A stretch of 30,504 nt of DNA, taken from NCBI GenBank assembly GCA_937976315.1, contig CALJRR010000028.1, positions 1 through 30,504 on the forward strand, written 5' to 3'. Position numbers and translations under genes: made by a program. The stretch's first letter is position 1. Each line of letters begins with the position of its first letter. Below are positions 14,808 through 23,192 of this stretch, piece by piece. The DNA comes from an uncultured Candidatus Saccharibacteria bacterium (GTDB lineage: Bacteria > Patescibacteriota > Saccharimonadia > Saccharimonadales > Saccharimonadaceae). The notes under the pieces are model-generated. The model made no database searches. It had not been told where the DNA came from and was given only the letters and a program-made list of their open reading frames with translations.

Positions 14808-16080
14808 TTTCCTGAACGACCTTCTTGTCGTTCCACGGAATTCGCTTGCCATTCACAATTCGGTACTGCTCATGACCCATACCCGTAATCAGAATCGTAT
14901 CGCCACGAACAGCCGACTTCAAAGCTTGATAAATCGCCTGTTTTCGATCAGCAATTTCCGTCATCTTATGAGCCTTTCTCGTTCGCTCAATTCCCTGACG
15001 AATCATTGCCCGAATTTCGTCTGGATTTTCGTTATAACTTTCCTCGTCAGTTAGGAAAATCCTATCTGCCAAATTAGCCGCCAGTTCGCCCATAATCGGA
15101 CGCTTTGTCTTATCTCTATCGCCGCACGCACCAAACACCAAAGTTAATCGCCCCTTGGTAATTTTATGAGTGGTTTTTAGCAATTTTTCCAGCGCGTCTG
15201 GCGTGTGCGCATAATCCACAATAATATCAATTCCAAGCTTATTTTCTACTCGCTCGAATCGTCCAGGAATCGCTTCCAAGTTGGCTACGCCCTCTTGGAT
15301 ATCTTCCAGCTTTATTCCCAGCAAATACGCCAACGACACCGCAGCTGACATATTCATCACGTTAAATTCGCCAGGCAAATTAGTCGCCAATTCCAAATGA
15401 GTTTGATGATCAATTAGCAGACTCGCCTCTGTTCCCTTTTTATATAACTTAACGTGCGTTAAGTGAGCTTCAGCTTCCGGATTCGTTCCGTAAGTCATTT
15501 TCTCGCCAGAAGCCGTAAACTTATCAAAATATTCAAACCACTCGTCATCACGATTCAGCACGATATATTTCGGCTTTTTTTCAAACAATTTAGCCTTAGC
15601 CGCCGCGTAAGCTTCCATCGTTTTGTGATAATCCAAATGGTCTTGAGTCAAATTAGTCATCACCGCCGCCTCAATTGGCACGCCGTCAAATTTATGCTGC
15701 GACAGAGCGTGACTTGTTGCCTCTAAAATCACATATTCCACGCCTTCCCGCTGAGCTGTCTGGAAAAAACTAAACAGCCTTGCCACGGTCGGAACTGTTG
15801 CATTCAAATCATTTATCTTTTCCTTGCCAGCAATTTCAATCACCGCCGTCGTAAATAATGCAGTCTTAAAGCCAGCCTCTTTCAAGATCTCATTGATATA
15901 ACAAGCGGTCGTAGTTTTCCCGTTCGTCCCTGTTACTGCGATAATTCTCAAGCCACGAGCTGGATTGCCATATCTCAGGCTAATCATCTTCGTGCGCGCA
16001 ACTCTATAGGTGTTTTCGGTTTTTTCCAAAGCTCCTTGAGGTAGCGTTTTTCTAGCAATTTTTACCAACTCGTTTTTCAT
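14764..16080 (-). CDS. murE: MurE-like Mur ligase (UDP-MurNAc-dipeptide amino-acid ligase)
   Basis: Predicted to add the third amino acid of the stem peptide. 438 residues with ATP motif VTGTNGKTTT near residue 49, TNLTQDHLDYH and YAAAKAKLF (the lysine expected to be carbamoylated), GRFERVEN, and DYAHTPDALEKLL, all typical of MurE. The N-terminal UDP-binding domain is shortened to about 45 residues (usually about 100). Where meso-DAP enzymes have DNPR after LT(S), this one reads EESY (LTDEESYNENP), so the added amino acid cannot be predicted. The ATG at 16080 is chosen over the longer open frame starting at 16170 because a TAAAAT -10 ends 7 nt before it and the longer version would overlap tsaD. 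Divergent from tsaD, convergent with murF. Confidence 0.85.
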   Translation of the reverse strand: MKNELVKIARKTLPQGALEKTENTYRVARTKMISLRYGNPARGLRIIAVTGTNGKTTTACYINEILKEAGFKTALFTTAVIEIAGKEKINDLNATVPTVARLFSFFQTAQREGVEYVILEATSHALSQHKFDGVPIEAAVMTNLTQDHLDYHKTMEAYAAAKAKLFEKKPKYIVLNRDDEWFEYFDKFTASGEKMTYGTNPEAEAHLTHVKLYKKGTEASLLIDHQTHLELATNLPGEFNVMNMSAAVSLAYLLGIKLEDIQEGVANLEAIPGRFERVENKLGIDIIVDYAHTPDALEKLLKTTHKITKGRLTLVFGACGDRDKTKRPIMGELAANLADRIFLTDEESYNENPDEIRAMIRQGIERTRKAHKMTEIADRKQAIYQALKSAVRGDTILITGMGHEQYRIVNGKRIPWNDKKVVQEIISEIEKKSRKISL

Positions 16081-16087
16081 AATACCC

Positions 16088-16113
16088 ATTTTACCACTTA
16101 TATTTGCTATAAT
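16088..16113. promoter_or_regulatory. Divergent leaderless promoters of murE and tsaD
   Basis: Minus strand TAAAAT (16093-16088), 7 nt before the murE ATG; plus strand TATAAT (16108-16113), 8 nt before the tsaD ATG. The two start codons are 41 nt apart, so there is no room for 5' untranslated regions of normal size. Confidence 0.65.
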
Positions 16114-16121
16114 AAAAACAA

Positions 16122-17192
16122 ATGAGGATTTTGGGAATTGAATCCAGTTGCGACGAAACAGCGGCGTCAATAGTTGAAGATGGCGAACGCTTACTTTCGA
16201 ATGTCGTCAATTCTCAAATTGATATTCACGCAGAATACGGCGGAGTTATTCCAGAAATTGCCGCTCGTAGCCACTTGGAAGTTGTAAATCCCGTCATTAA
16301 AAAAGCTTTGTCTGACGCAAATTGCACTTGGGATGATATTGACGCTATCGCCGTTACTTACGCGCCGGGGCTTATTGGCTCGCTATTAATCGGCACTCTC
16401 GCCGCTAGAACTCTCGCCATCATTCACAACAAACCGCTCTTTAAGATTCATCACGTAGAAGCTCACGTGTACGCCAATTTCATCAATAAGCAAGCCGACA
16501 ATTTATCTCTAACATTGCCGAAACAACAGCCGTCATTCCCTATGCTTTCGTTGATCGTTTCAGGCGGACATTCACAACTTGTCCTATTTAAAAATCACGG
16601 TGATTATCAACTTATAGGTCAAACTCAAGACGACGCCGTCGGTGAAGCGTTCGATAAAGTCGCTAAAATCATCGGCTTGCCATATCCTGGTGGCCCAGCC
16701 ATTGCTAAAGCTGCTGAGCTTGGCGACCCACACGCGTTTCACTTGCCTATTGCCAAACTATCCGGCGAATACGATTTCTCCTTCTCTGGGCTTAAGACAG
16801 CCGTTTTGAGAGCCGTTCAGCACGAAGTCGGTAAAGACTTCACTTTTCCCTCTCATGAGCTTCCAACGCTCGTAGATGACGAATTACGACGTAATATGGC
16901 GGCGAGTTTCCAGTATACAGCCATAAAAACTCTCGTAAATAAAACCAAAAAGGCGTTTGACAATTTCCAGCCAGCCTCCGTTGTAATCGCTGGCGGAGTC
17001 GCAGCTAATCAAGAATTGCGCCGTCAATTACGCGAAGCTTTGCCAATTGACATCGAATATGCCCCTATTCAACTCTGCACAGACAACGCCGCGATGATTG
17101 CCACTCTCGGTTATTTCAGATCTCAAATTGACGAGCCTACAGATCCATACGATTTAGAAGTTCAGCCAAGTTTATCAATGACAGCAATATAA
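16122..17192 (+). CDS. tsaD: tRNA N6-threonylcarbamoyladenosine transferase TsaD
   Basis: Transfers the threonylcarbamoyl group to A37 of tRNAs that read ANN codons, in the cytoplasm with TsaB/TsaE. 356 residues, slightly longer than usual. Starts MRILGIESSCDETAASIVEDG, has the metal-binding HHVEAHVYANF (H-x3-H), the VSGGHSQLV nucleotide loop, GEAFDKVAKIIGLPYPGGPAI and the FSFSGLKTAV block, plus VIAGGVAANQELR. All are diagnostic for TsaD. No Shine-Dalgarno; TATAAT lies 8 nt before the ATG. 18 nt to the FemX-like gene, probably an operon. Confidence 0.97.
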   Translation: MRILGIESSCDETAASIVEDGERLLSNVVNSQIDIHAEYGGVIPEIAARSHLEVVNPVIKKALSDANCTWDDIDAIAVTYAPGLIGSLLIGTLAARTLAIIHNKPLFKIHHVEAHVYANFINKQADNLSLTLPKQQPSFPMLSLIVSGGHSQLVLFKNHGDYQLIGQTQDDAVGEAFDKVAKIIGLPYPGGPAIAKAAELGDPHAFHLPIAKLSGEYDFSFSGLKTAVLRAVQHEVGKDFTFPSHELPTLVDDELRRNMAASFQYTAIKTLVNKTKKAFDNFQPASVVIAGGVAANQELRRQLREALPIDIEYAPIQLCTDNAAMIATLGYFRSQIDEPTDPYDLEVQPSLSMTAI

Positions 17193-17210
17193 CGTTGTGA
17201 GGATTACAAC

Positions 17211-18137
17211 ATGAATCAACATTTTCTACAATCATCAGCCTGGGAAAAATTCCAACAATCGCTCGGTCGAAAAGTCTTTCACAACAGAGGTGAAGGATGG
17301 GAATATTTCGCAATATTAGAGCGCGGCACGGGCAATTCTCGCCTATACTGCCCTTTTGGCCCAACTGCTATTAACGAAGAAGCATTACGATTGGCACTAA
17401 AAGACTTAGCAGAGCTCGGCAAAAAACTTGGCATTACTTTCCTCAGAGTCGGACCAATTAAACCTACCTTTTCTAAGGTATTATCTGATGAGCATTGGAA
17501 GAAAGCCACTTACGTCCATTTGCAGCCAGAACATACGCACGTTATCAATCTCCAGCAACCAGAGGAAGAAATTGTAGCAAGCATGGCGCAACCTGTAAGA
17601 AATTGCTATAGGAATTATCACAAAAAAGGCGTAACAGTTCATCAATCTCAAAACCCAGACGATATTAAATATTTTCTAGAATTGATACACGAAGTTGCCA
17701 AAAGAACCGGCATGTCGCCGCATCCAGATTCATATTTTCATAAGCAAGCTGGTTCCCTATTGCCACCAAAGGATGCTTCATTTTGGTACGCAACATACGA
17801 CAATAAAGTAATTGCTACTGCCCTATTTTTCGACTCAAAAACAACTCGAATTTATGCACATGCGGCAGCAAATTCTACACCAGAATATCGCAAACTTAAC
17901 GCTGGAACTGCCCTGCTCACCGAAGCAATAATCGATGCAAAACATCGTCAAATGGAGAAAGTCGATTTATATGGAATTGCGCCTGAAAACGCACCAAAGA
18001 ATCACCCATGGGCTGGCTTTACGAAGTTTAAGCGATCATTCGGCGGCGAAGATGTCTACTCTGGGTCAACCTGGGAACTTCCCCTAAAGCCACTTCAATA
18101 TTGGCTATATCGAGCGTATCAGACGATCAGAAAATAA
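17211..18137 (+). CDS. FemA/FemX-like peptidoglycan bridge transferase
   Basis: Predicted to add an amino acid from aminoacyl-tRNA to the peptidoglycan precursor stem. 308 residues, which is shorter than FemA (about 420) because no coiled-coil tRNA-synthetase-like insertion is seen; closer to the CPR and FemX-type proteins. The protein has the two GNAT-like halves: SSAWEKFQQSLGRKVF and FLRVGPIKP at the N-terminus, MAQPVRNCYRNYHKKGVTV, then ASFWYATYDNKVIATALFF and YGIAPENAPKNHPWAGFTKF, which is the usual Fem signature. TGAGG is about 9 nt upstream of the ATG. Lies in one transcription unit with tsaD, near the two Mur ligases, which supports a wall role. The bridge amino acid is unknown. Confidence 0.85.
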   Translation: MNQHFLQSSAWEKFQQSLGRKVFHNRGEGWEYFAILERGTGNSRLYCPFGPTAINEEALRLALKDLAELGKKLGITFLRVGPIKPTFSKVLSDEHWKKATYVHLQPEHTHVINLQQPEEEIVASMAQPVRNCYRNYHKKGVTVHQSQNPDDIKYFLELIHEVAKRTGMSPHPDSYFHKQAGSLLPPKDASFWYATYDNKVIATALFFDSKTTRIYAHAAANSTPEYRKLNAGTALLTEAIIDAKHRQMEKVDLYGIAPENAPKNHPWAGFTKFKRSFGGEDVYSGSTWELPLKPLQYWLYRAYQTIRK

Positions 18138-18170
18138 CCTTAATTTCATCCATCGCACCACATAAATTTA

Positions 18171-18300
18171 TGGTATAATTAAAATGTAATATAAACATGT
18201 GGAGAAATTAGAGGATTACATATTTAAGGGCTTTTGCACGTGAAAAGCTACTTTGTTTTCTTTTGTCTTTTTTCACATGAAAAAAACCATGGAATAACTT
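18171..18300 (+). promoter_or_regulatory. valS promoter and about 114-nt leader with hairpins
   Basis: TGG-TATAAT (18171-18179) is an extended -10; no good -35 is seen. The leader then has TGTAAT...ATTACA arms, a GCTTTT-GCACGTG-AAAAGC near-palindrome (about 18233-18251) and a T-rich run, then TTTTTTCACATGAAAAAA just before the gene. It also contains a four-codon ORF (MWRN). No T-box consensus is present. Attenuation control of valS is possible but unproven. Confidence 0.45.
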
Positions 18301-20856
18301 ATGCAGCTAGCTAAACAATACATACCAAACGATTACGAACCAAATATTTACGCCCTATGGGAAACCAGTGATGCATTAGATCCAACAGGGGTAGGTAAGC
18401 CATATTCAATCATTATGCCGCCACCTAACGCGAACGGTAATCTGCACATCGGGCACGCACTCGATATGAATCTGAAGGATATTCTGATTCGTTACCACCG
18501 AATGAAGGGCGACGACGCCGTATTTATTCCAGGCGCCGACCACGCTGGGTTTGAAACTTGGGTTGTGTATGAAAGAGAATTGACGAAGCAAGGGAAGAGT
18601 CGCTTCGATTTTTCACGTGACCAATTGTATAGTCAAGTTTGGAATTTTGTACAAGAAAAACGCGGCAATATGGAGCTGCAATTGCGCGCGTTAGGTGTTA
18701 GTGCATCATGGAAGCATTTGACATTCACTCTGGACGACAAAGTTATCAACACCGTATACGATACATTTAAGAAAATGTGGGATGACAATTTGGTTTACAG
18801 AGGTGAAAGGATTGTTAATTACTGCACCAAACACCAAACCAGCTTTGCTGACATCGAGGTAGAACATAAGAACGAGAAAGGGAAGTTGTGGAAAATAGCT
18901 TACCCGACGCTAGATAAAATTGGCGAGATTATCATTGCTACTACACGCCCAGAAACTATGCTCGGCGACGTCGCTGTGGCAGTTCATCCAGATGATGAGC
19001 GATACAAAAAATTGGTTGGAACTCGCATTTTATTGCCGATTGTCGATAAGGAAATTCCTATTATCGCGGATGAATACGTCGACATGAACTACGGTACTGG
19101 CGCAGTTAAGATTACGCCGGCGCACGACCCGAACGACTTTGAAATTGCAAAACGTCATAATTTACCTATAGAGTCAATTATCAGCCCAGAAGGGAAGATG
19201 ATAAACGTGCCAGCGCAGTTCTTAGGATTAACGCCAATAGAAGCTCGTGCTCGAGTTTTGGAGGCGTTGGAAGCGCTAGAGCTACGCCGCGGTGAAACTG
19301 AAATTGAACACGCCGTTGGACATTGCTATAAGTGTGGTAGCGTGATTGAGCCGATGATTAAAGAGCAGTGGTTTATTAAAACACAATCACTCGCACAGCC
19401 AGCAATTGACGCGCTTAAAAAAGAAGAAATTACTTTTTATCCAGCATCCAAGTGCAAAGAACTCATCGCATATCTTGAGCAATTGAAAGACTGGAATATT
19501 TCACGACAAATCCCATGGGGAATACCAATTCCTGCGTTTGTAAATGAAAACGACCCTAAGGATTGGATATTTGATACTCGCACCAACGAGCAAAGTATTG
19601 TTGTAAATGGCACAACATACATTAGAGAAGAGGATACCTTTGACACCTGGTTCTCATCTGGTCAATGGCCATATATTGTAACAGATTATCTGACCGACGG
19701 CGATTTAGCCAATTATTTCCCAACCGACATGATGGAAACTGGTATGGATATTATGCGTGCATGGGTTTCTCGAATGATCATGCTTAGCCTATACCGAACA
19801 GGGAAGCTGCCGTTCAAAGAAGTTTATCTACACGGAATGGTTAATGATGAGCATAACCAAAAAATGTCCAAGTCTAAGGGTAATGTCATAAATCCTATGG
19901 AGTTAGTTGCAGAATTTGGATCTGACGCCACACGCATGGGAATTATTTCTGGACGGGCGCCAGCTCAAAGTCAGGCCTTCAACAAGGGATCAGTCATTGC
20001 GGCACGTAATTTCTGCAATAAGCTATGGAATATTGCCAGGTTTGTTGAAGCGCAAATTGGCGATAATCACCAAATTGTCGACTTAGAGCCGCAAACTCCG
20101 GCCGATCACTGGATTATTCGCCAATTGAACGATGCTGCCAACAACATTGCCGTTAGAATAGAGCAATATCGCTTCTCAGAGGCATCAGAAACTGTTTATC
20201 ACACCATCTGGGACGACGTGGCTGACTGGTACATTGAATCGTCTAAGACTGCGATCAATTGTCCATTGCTATCTTGGGTTTTGGCAACTTCTTTGAAAAT
20301 CACTCATCCATTTGCGCCGTTCGTTACGGAAACAATTTGGCAGACGCTCAATTACACCGACGGCATTTTGATGCGTGAAGCTTGGCCAACTCCAGAAAAG
20401 TTTGATCCGATTGCTGCCGAACAATTCGAGCAACTTAAACTCTTGGTCACTGAAGGTCGCTGGGTGATTGCTGAACTGCCAGGGAATAAGAAGTATCGAT
20501 TGTTATACGGCAACGACAGCCTTATCGCCGACAATCAAGACACAATTAAGCATCTCATGCGGCTTGAGGCAATTGAATACACAGATCAGCCTCGTGGACT
20601 GAGATTAGCAGCAGCGAACAGGGAAGCGTGGCTAGATATTGATAGTGAAACTCTGTACCAACATCAGGAAAATCTGGAAATGCGCCTAGCCGAAGCACGT
20701 CAGAAATTGGCGGGATTAAAGAAGCGCCTGGAAAATCCGACTTACGTTGAGAAGGCGCCAGCCCACCTTGTCGAGGAAACTCGCGAGCAATTAGCCGAGC
20801 AAGAAAAAATCATTACTCGGCTTGTTTCGGAACTGGAAGTAATTAGCTTAAAATAG
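18301..20856 (+). CDS. valS: Valyl-tRNA synthetase
   Basis: Attaches valine to tRNA-Val in the cytoplasm. 851 residues, near the short end for bacterial ValS (about 880-950). Class I signatures: HIGH at 49-52 within PPPNANGNLHIGHAL and KMSKS at 521-525. The editing domain shows IIATTRPETMLGDVAVAVHP and TGAVKITPAHDPNDFE. The anticodon-binding domain contains ISGRAPAQSQAF..FCNKLWNIARF, and the C-terminus is a coiled coil (EARQKLAGLKKRLENPTYVEKAP) specific to ValS. ATG without Shine-Dalgarno; the leader is described separately. Followed within 1 nt by a convergent unknown gene. Confidence 0.97.
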   Translation: MQLAKQYIPNDYEPNIYALWETSDALDPTGVGKPYSIIMPPPNANGNLHIGHALDMNLKDILIRYHRMKGDDAVFIPGADHAGFETWVVYERELTKQGKSRFDFSRDQLYSQVWNFVQEKRGNMELQLRALGVSASWKHLTFTLDDKVINTVYDTFKKMWDDNLVYRGERIVNYCTKHQTSFADIEVEHKNEKGKLWKIAYPTLDKIGEIIIATTRPETMLGDVAVAVHPDDERYKKLVGTRILLPIVDKEIPIIADEYVDMNYGTGAVKITPAHDPNDFEIAKRHNLPIESIISPEGKMINVPAQFLGLTPIEARARVLEALEALELRRGETEIEHAVGHCYKCGSVIEPMIKEQWFIKTQSLAQPAIDALKKEEITFYPASKCKELIAYLEQLKDWNISRQIPWGIPIPAFVNENDPKDWIFDTRTNEQSIVVNGTTYIREEDTFDTWFSSGQWPYIVTDYLTDGDLANYFPTDMMETGMDIMRAWVSRMIMLSLYRTGKLPFKEVYLHGMVNDEHNQKMSKSKGNVINPMELVAEFGSDATRMGIISGRAPAQSQAFNKGSVIAARNFCNKLWNIARFVEAQIGDNHQIVDLEPQTPADHWIIRQLNDAANNIAVRIEQYRFSEASETVYHTIWDDVADWYIESSKTAINCPLLSWVLATSLKITHPFAPFVTETIWQTLNYTDGILMREAWPTPEKFDPIAAEQFEQLKLLVTEGRWVIAELPGNKKYRLLYGNDSLIADNQDTIKHLMRLEAIEYTDQPRGLRLAAANREAWLDIDSETLYQHQENLEMRLAEARQKLAGLKKRLENPTYVEKAPAHLVEETREQLAEQEKIITRLVSELEVISLK

Positions 20857-20857
20857 C

Positions 20858-21199
20858 CTAACTCACACCTTCAAAGTCAAGGTGATATCCGTCAAAAGTA
20901 TGTTGACCACGAGCGGCATATTTTTGGCGCAATCGCTTCTTATCGTTGTTACGAGGCGTAGTTCGCGGTCGCGCCGAACCCTCTTTTAACACATTTGACA
21001 ATTGAGCGTGTTCTGGATGAGTATGAGGCTTTGTTTCTGGCATTTTTATTTCACCCTCAACGTCACTTTGAACGCTATATGTTTTCCAAGATGACAAAAA
21101 CGCTTTATCGACGTTGGTGTCGTGCAGCAGCACACCAAACGCTACATTCAAACTGACAAACATAGTTGTAACGGTGAAAAACTGTTGTACTAAATTCAT
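20858..21199 (-). CDS. Unknown small protein with N-terminal hydrophobic segment
   Basis: Not recognised. 113 residues: an N-terminal hydrophobic stretch (QFFTVTTMFVSLNVAFGVLL) that may be a membrane anchor or uncleaved signal, then a polar, basic, His- and Arg-rich tail (KPHTHPEHAQLSNV, RPRTTPRNNDKKRLRQKY). Probably membrane-anchored with the tail on one face. It has its own promoter (TTGACA-17-TAACAT) and an AAAGAAAG ribosome site. It converges with valS with 1 nt between the stops. Confidence 0.65.
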   Translation of the reverse strand: MNLVQQFFTVTTMFVSLNVAFGVLLHDTNVDKAFLSSWKTYSVQSDVEGEIKMPETKPHTHPEHAQLSNVLKEGSARPRTTPRNNDKKRLRQKYAARGQHTFDGYHLDFEGVS

Positions 21200-21243
21200 T
21201 TTTATTCTTTCTTTTTGTATCTATTTTTAGAATACTGGTTATA

Positions 21244-21272
21244 ATGTTAGCATAAGATTTGTTTTTTGTCAA
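21244..21272 (-). promoter_or_regulatory. Promoter of the 113-residue gene
   Basis: On the minus strand TTGACA (21272-21267), 17-bp spacer and TAACAT (21249-21244). The -35 is a perfect consensus match. The leader to the ATG at 21199 is about 37 nt. Confidence 0.65.
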
Positions 21273-21327
21273 GTATATTTCCCAGCATAGAAATAGTCAT
21301 CCTGAACTTTACAGAGAAAATGTTTAG

Positions 21328-21333
21328 TATAAT
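21328..21333 (+). promoter_or_regulatory. -10 element for VanZ-RDD gene, leaderless
   Basis: TATAAT with 7 nt to the ATG at 21341. It lies inside the open frame that extends further upstream (from a TTG at 21266), which argues that the real start is 21341. Confidence 0.5.
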
Positions 21334-21340
21334 GGAGTTT

Positions 21341-22423
21341 ATGGGATACCTAATTTCTATTAAGGTCGCGCTAATCCTTTTTCCAATTCTGGCGTTCCTT
21401 ATCACGTTGCCGTATATGATTGCGAACTATCGAAAATACGGCTCCGTTAATAAGCTGCGGACTTTGATTTTCTATTCCTTTATTCTGTACCTGTTAACCG
21501 TATATTTCTTAGTTATTTTACCGTTACCAAATCCAGAATCCGTTCACACGACTTACACAGAAAATCTGAATTTAATTCCGTTTTCATTCGTCGCAGATTT
21601 TATAAAGAATAGTCCACTTGTATTAACAGATAGTTCAACTTGGATTACGGCGATAAAACATCCCACTTTTTACGTTCCTGCTTTCAACGTTTTAATGCTC
21701 ATTCCGTTCGGAATTTACCTGCGCTACTATTTCAAATGTAACCTTAAAAAGACGTTGTTATTGACAGCTATTTTAAGTTTATTCTTTGAGCTAACTCAAT
21801 TATCTGGACTTTATTTCATCTATTCAGGACCTTACCGATTAGCCGACGTCGATGATATCATCCAGAACACGATAGGCGGATGCGTCGGTTACTTTCTGGG
21901 CTGGTTTGCGACGTGGCTACTTCCGTCCAGGGAAGAAATAGATGAAAAATCTCTTGAGGCCGGCTCACGAGTTTCTGGAATTCGTGTTAGTCTGTCTCTA
22001 ATAATCGACGCTGTTATCGTCCGTATTCCTTACACCTTATCAAAAACCCAACTTCCGTTTTCGCTATTTTTAGCCCTCTATTTTAGCCTAATTCCTCTAC
22101 TAAACGGTAAAACTTTTGGTAGCGCATTATTAAAGTTTGGGCTAACATTTGAAAATAAAAAATGGATTCGCACAATTTTCAGAGGAATCTTACTCACGAT
22201 ATATTTTCGCATCATTCCCGCAGGCTTGTTTTACCTCGCGAACGAATTTAACAAGGAAGCAGATTCGCTATTGTTTCTCTGTCTATTCGCAATTGCGTTA
22301 TTAGTATTCATATTATTCGTATTAATTACAATTGTCGTAGCGTTATTTAATCGACGTTTTATGTTTGATCGTCTATCTGGCGCAAGTTACAAAAGTACGA
22401 TTCAAGCCAAACAAGAGAAATAA
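21341..22423 (+). CDS. VanZ-like plus RDD-like membrane protein
   Basis: An integral membrane protein of 360 residues. The first about 190 residues are VanZ-like: hydrophobic segments, then the signature YRLADVDDIIQNTIGGCVGY, which is the conserved R-x-D-x-D-D-x-x-x-N-x-x-G block. The second half (from SRVSGIRVSLSLIIDAVIV) resembles an RDD domain, with several more membrane segments and a basic end (KQEK). VanZ-like proteins are linked to glycopeptide resistance in some bacteria but are widespread with unknown roles; RDD proteins may be exporters. A function is not claimed. A TTG at 21266 could extend it by 25 residues, but the TATAAT 7 nt before 21341 supports the shorter form. Confidence 0.8.
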   Translation: MGYLISIKVALILFPILAFLITLPYMIANYRKYGSVNKLRTLIFYSFILYLLTVYFLVILPLPNPESVHTTYTENLNLIPFSFVADFIKNSPLVLTDSSTWITAIKHPTFYVPAFNVLMLIPFGIYLRYYFKCNLKKTLLLTAILSLFFELTQLSGLYFIYSGPYRLADVDDIIQNTIGGCVGYFLGWFATWLLPSREEIDEKSLEAGSRVSGIRVSLSLIIDAVIVRIPYTLSKTQLPFSLFLALYFSLIPLLNGKTFGSALLKFGLTFENKKWIRTIFRGILLTIYFRIIPAGLFYLANEFNKEADSLLFLCLFAIALLVFILFVLITIVVALFNRRFMFDRLSGASYKSTIQAKQEK

Positions 22424-22477
22424 AAAAATAGAAAACTCGCACGAATCTCCTATTTTTCAAATTCAATAGCACTGTTT

Positions 22478-22567
22478 TGGCGGAAGGGGAGGGATTCGAA
22501 CCCTCGGTACGTTTTACCGCACGCCGGTTTTCAAGACCGGTACCTTCAACCACTCGGTCACCCTTCC
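22478..22567 (-). tRNA. tRNA-Ser(TGA)
   Basis: 5' GGAAGGG (22567-22561), anticodon stem CCGGT/ACCGG with loop CTTGAAA (anticodon TGA), long variable arm, GGTTCGAATCC T-arm, discriminator G and encoded CCA (22480-22478). Reads UCA and probably other UCN codons. Confidence 0.95.
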
Positions 22568-22584
22568 GTACTATCTATGAATTT

Positions 22585-22677
22585 TGGCGGAGGAGGGGGG
22601 ATTCGAACCCCCGCTACAGATCTCTCCATACTAACGATTTAGCAAACCGTCCCCTTCAGCCACTTGGGTACTCCTCC
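22585..22677 (-). tRNA. tRNA-Ser(GCT)
   Basis: 5' GGAGGAG (22677-22671), anticodon stem ACGGT/ATCGT with loop TTGCTAA (anticodon GCT), long variable arm, T-arm GGTTCGAATCC, discriminator G and CCA. Seventeen nt upstream of tRNA-Ser(TGA), so the two are probably co-transcribed. TGG-TACACT upstream may be its -10. Confidence 0.95.
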
Positions 22678-22737
22678 AAATTCACTATTTAGTGTACCAT
22701 AGAAGTGTAATTATTAATAGCTTTATTACAAATAGGG

Positions 22738-22743
22738 TATAAT
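22738..22743 (+). promoter_or_regulatory. -10 element for pilin-like gene, leaderless
   Basis: TATAAT with 6 nt to the ATG at 22750; no Shine-Dalgarno. Shares the 72-nt gap with the divergent tRNA-Ser(GCT). Confidence 0.6.
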
Positions 22744-22749
22744 AGAATT

Positions 22750-23157
22750 ATGATAAAAGAATACGTCTCTAAAATTACAATAGGATTACTTACAATTGGG
22801 TTCGGTATAGTTTTGGCAACCGCTCCAGTTTCTGCATTAGGCGAAGGTGGTGCTCCAGCTGGAATTAGCGCGGCACGCGGTGACAACACACCGTCCAACT
22901 TGGCTAATGGTGATTCATCAATCATAAGGCGCGCCATCAACATTATGCTATTCGGCGTCGGCGTCTTAAGCGTCGTTATGCTAATCTTCGGCGGTTTCCG
23001 CTACGTAATATCTGGCGGTAAAAAAGAATCTGTCACAAACGCCAAAAACACAATTTTATATGCAATCATCGGTCTACTAATCGCGGTCTTTGCTTACGCC
23101 ATAATCAACTTCATCCTTGGCGCAGCTTTGAGTGGCGGATCAACCACTAACGTTTAA
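22750..23157 (+). CDS. T4SS pilin-like (VirB2/TrbC-like) membrane protein, stand-alone copy
   Basis: 135 residues. A signal peptide (TIGLLTIGFGIVLATAPVSA) is followed by a short loop and two membrane segments joined by a basic turn: RAINIMLFGVGVLSVVMLIFGG, then SGGKKESVTNAKNTILYAIIGLLIAVFAYAIINFILG. This is the layout of the T4SS_pilin family of Patescibacteria and of VirB2/TrbC subunits. It is closely similar to the six genes at 26082-28394. Role in a conjugation-like apparatus or surface filament is inferred; no ATPase of such a system is in the window. Probably leaderless. Confidence 0.85.
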   Translation: MIKEYVSKITIGLLTIGFGIVLATAPVSALGEGGAPAGISAARGDNTPSNLANGDSSIIRRAINIMLFGVGVLSVVMLIFGGFRYVISGGKKESVTNAKNTILYAIIGLLIAVFAYAIINFILGAALSGGSTTNV

Positions 23158-23180
23158 TTGTCCACTAATTCTCATCGTGA

Positions 23181-23186
23181 TATACT
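23181..23186 (+). promoter_or_regulatory. -10 element for 172-residue membrane protein, leaderless
   Basis: TATACT with 6 nt to the ATG at 23193; no Shine-Dalgarno. Confidence 0.5.
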
Positions 23187-23192
23187 AACGTC

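Noticed and set aside
18171..18300. T-box riboswitch upstream of valS
   Set aside because: The conserved T-box sequence (TGGNACCGCG) and specifier loop were not found.
22478..22677. Repeated serine-tRNA sequences as a mobile or att repeat
   Set aside because: The shared GGTTCGAATCC stretches are the normal T-arms of tRNAs, not an insertion footprint.
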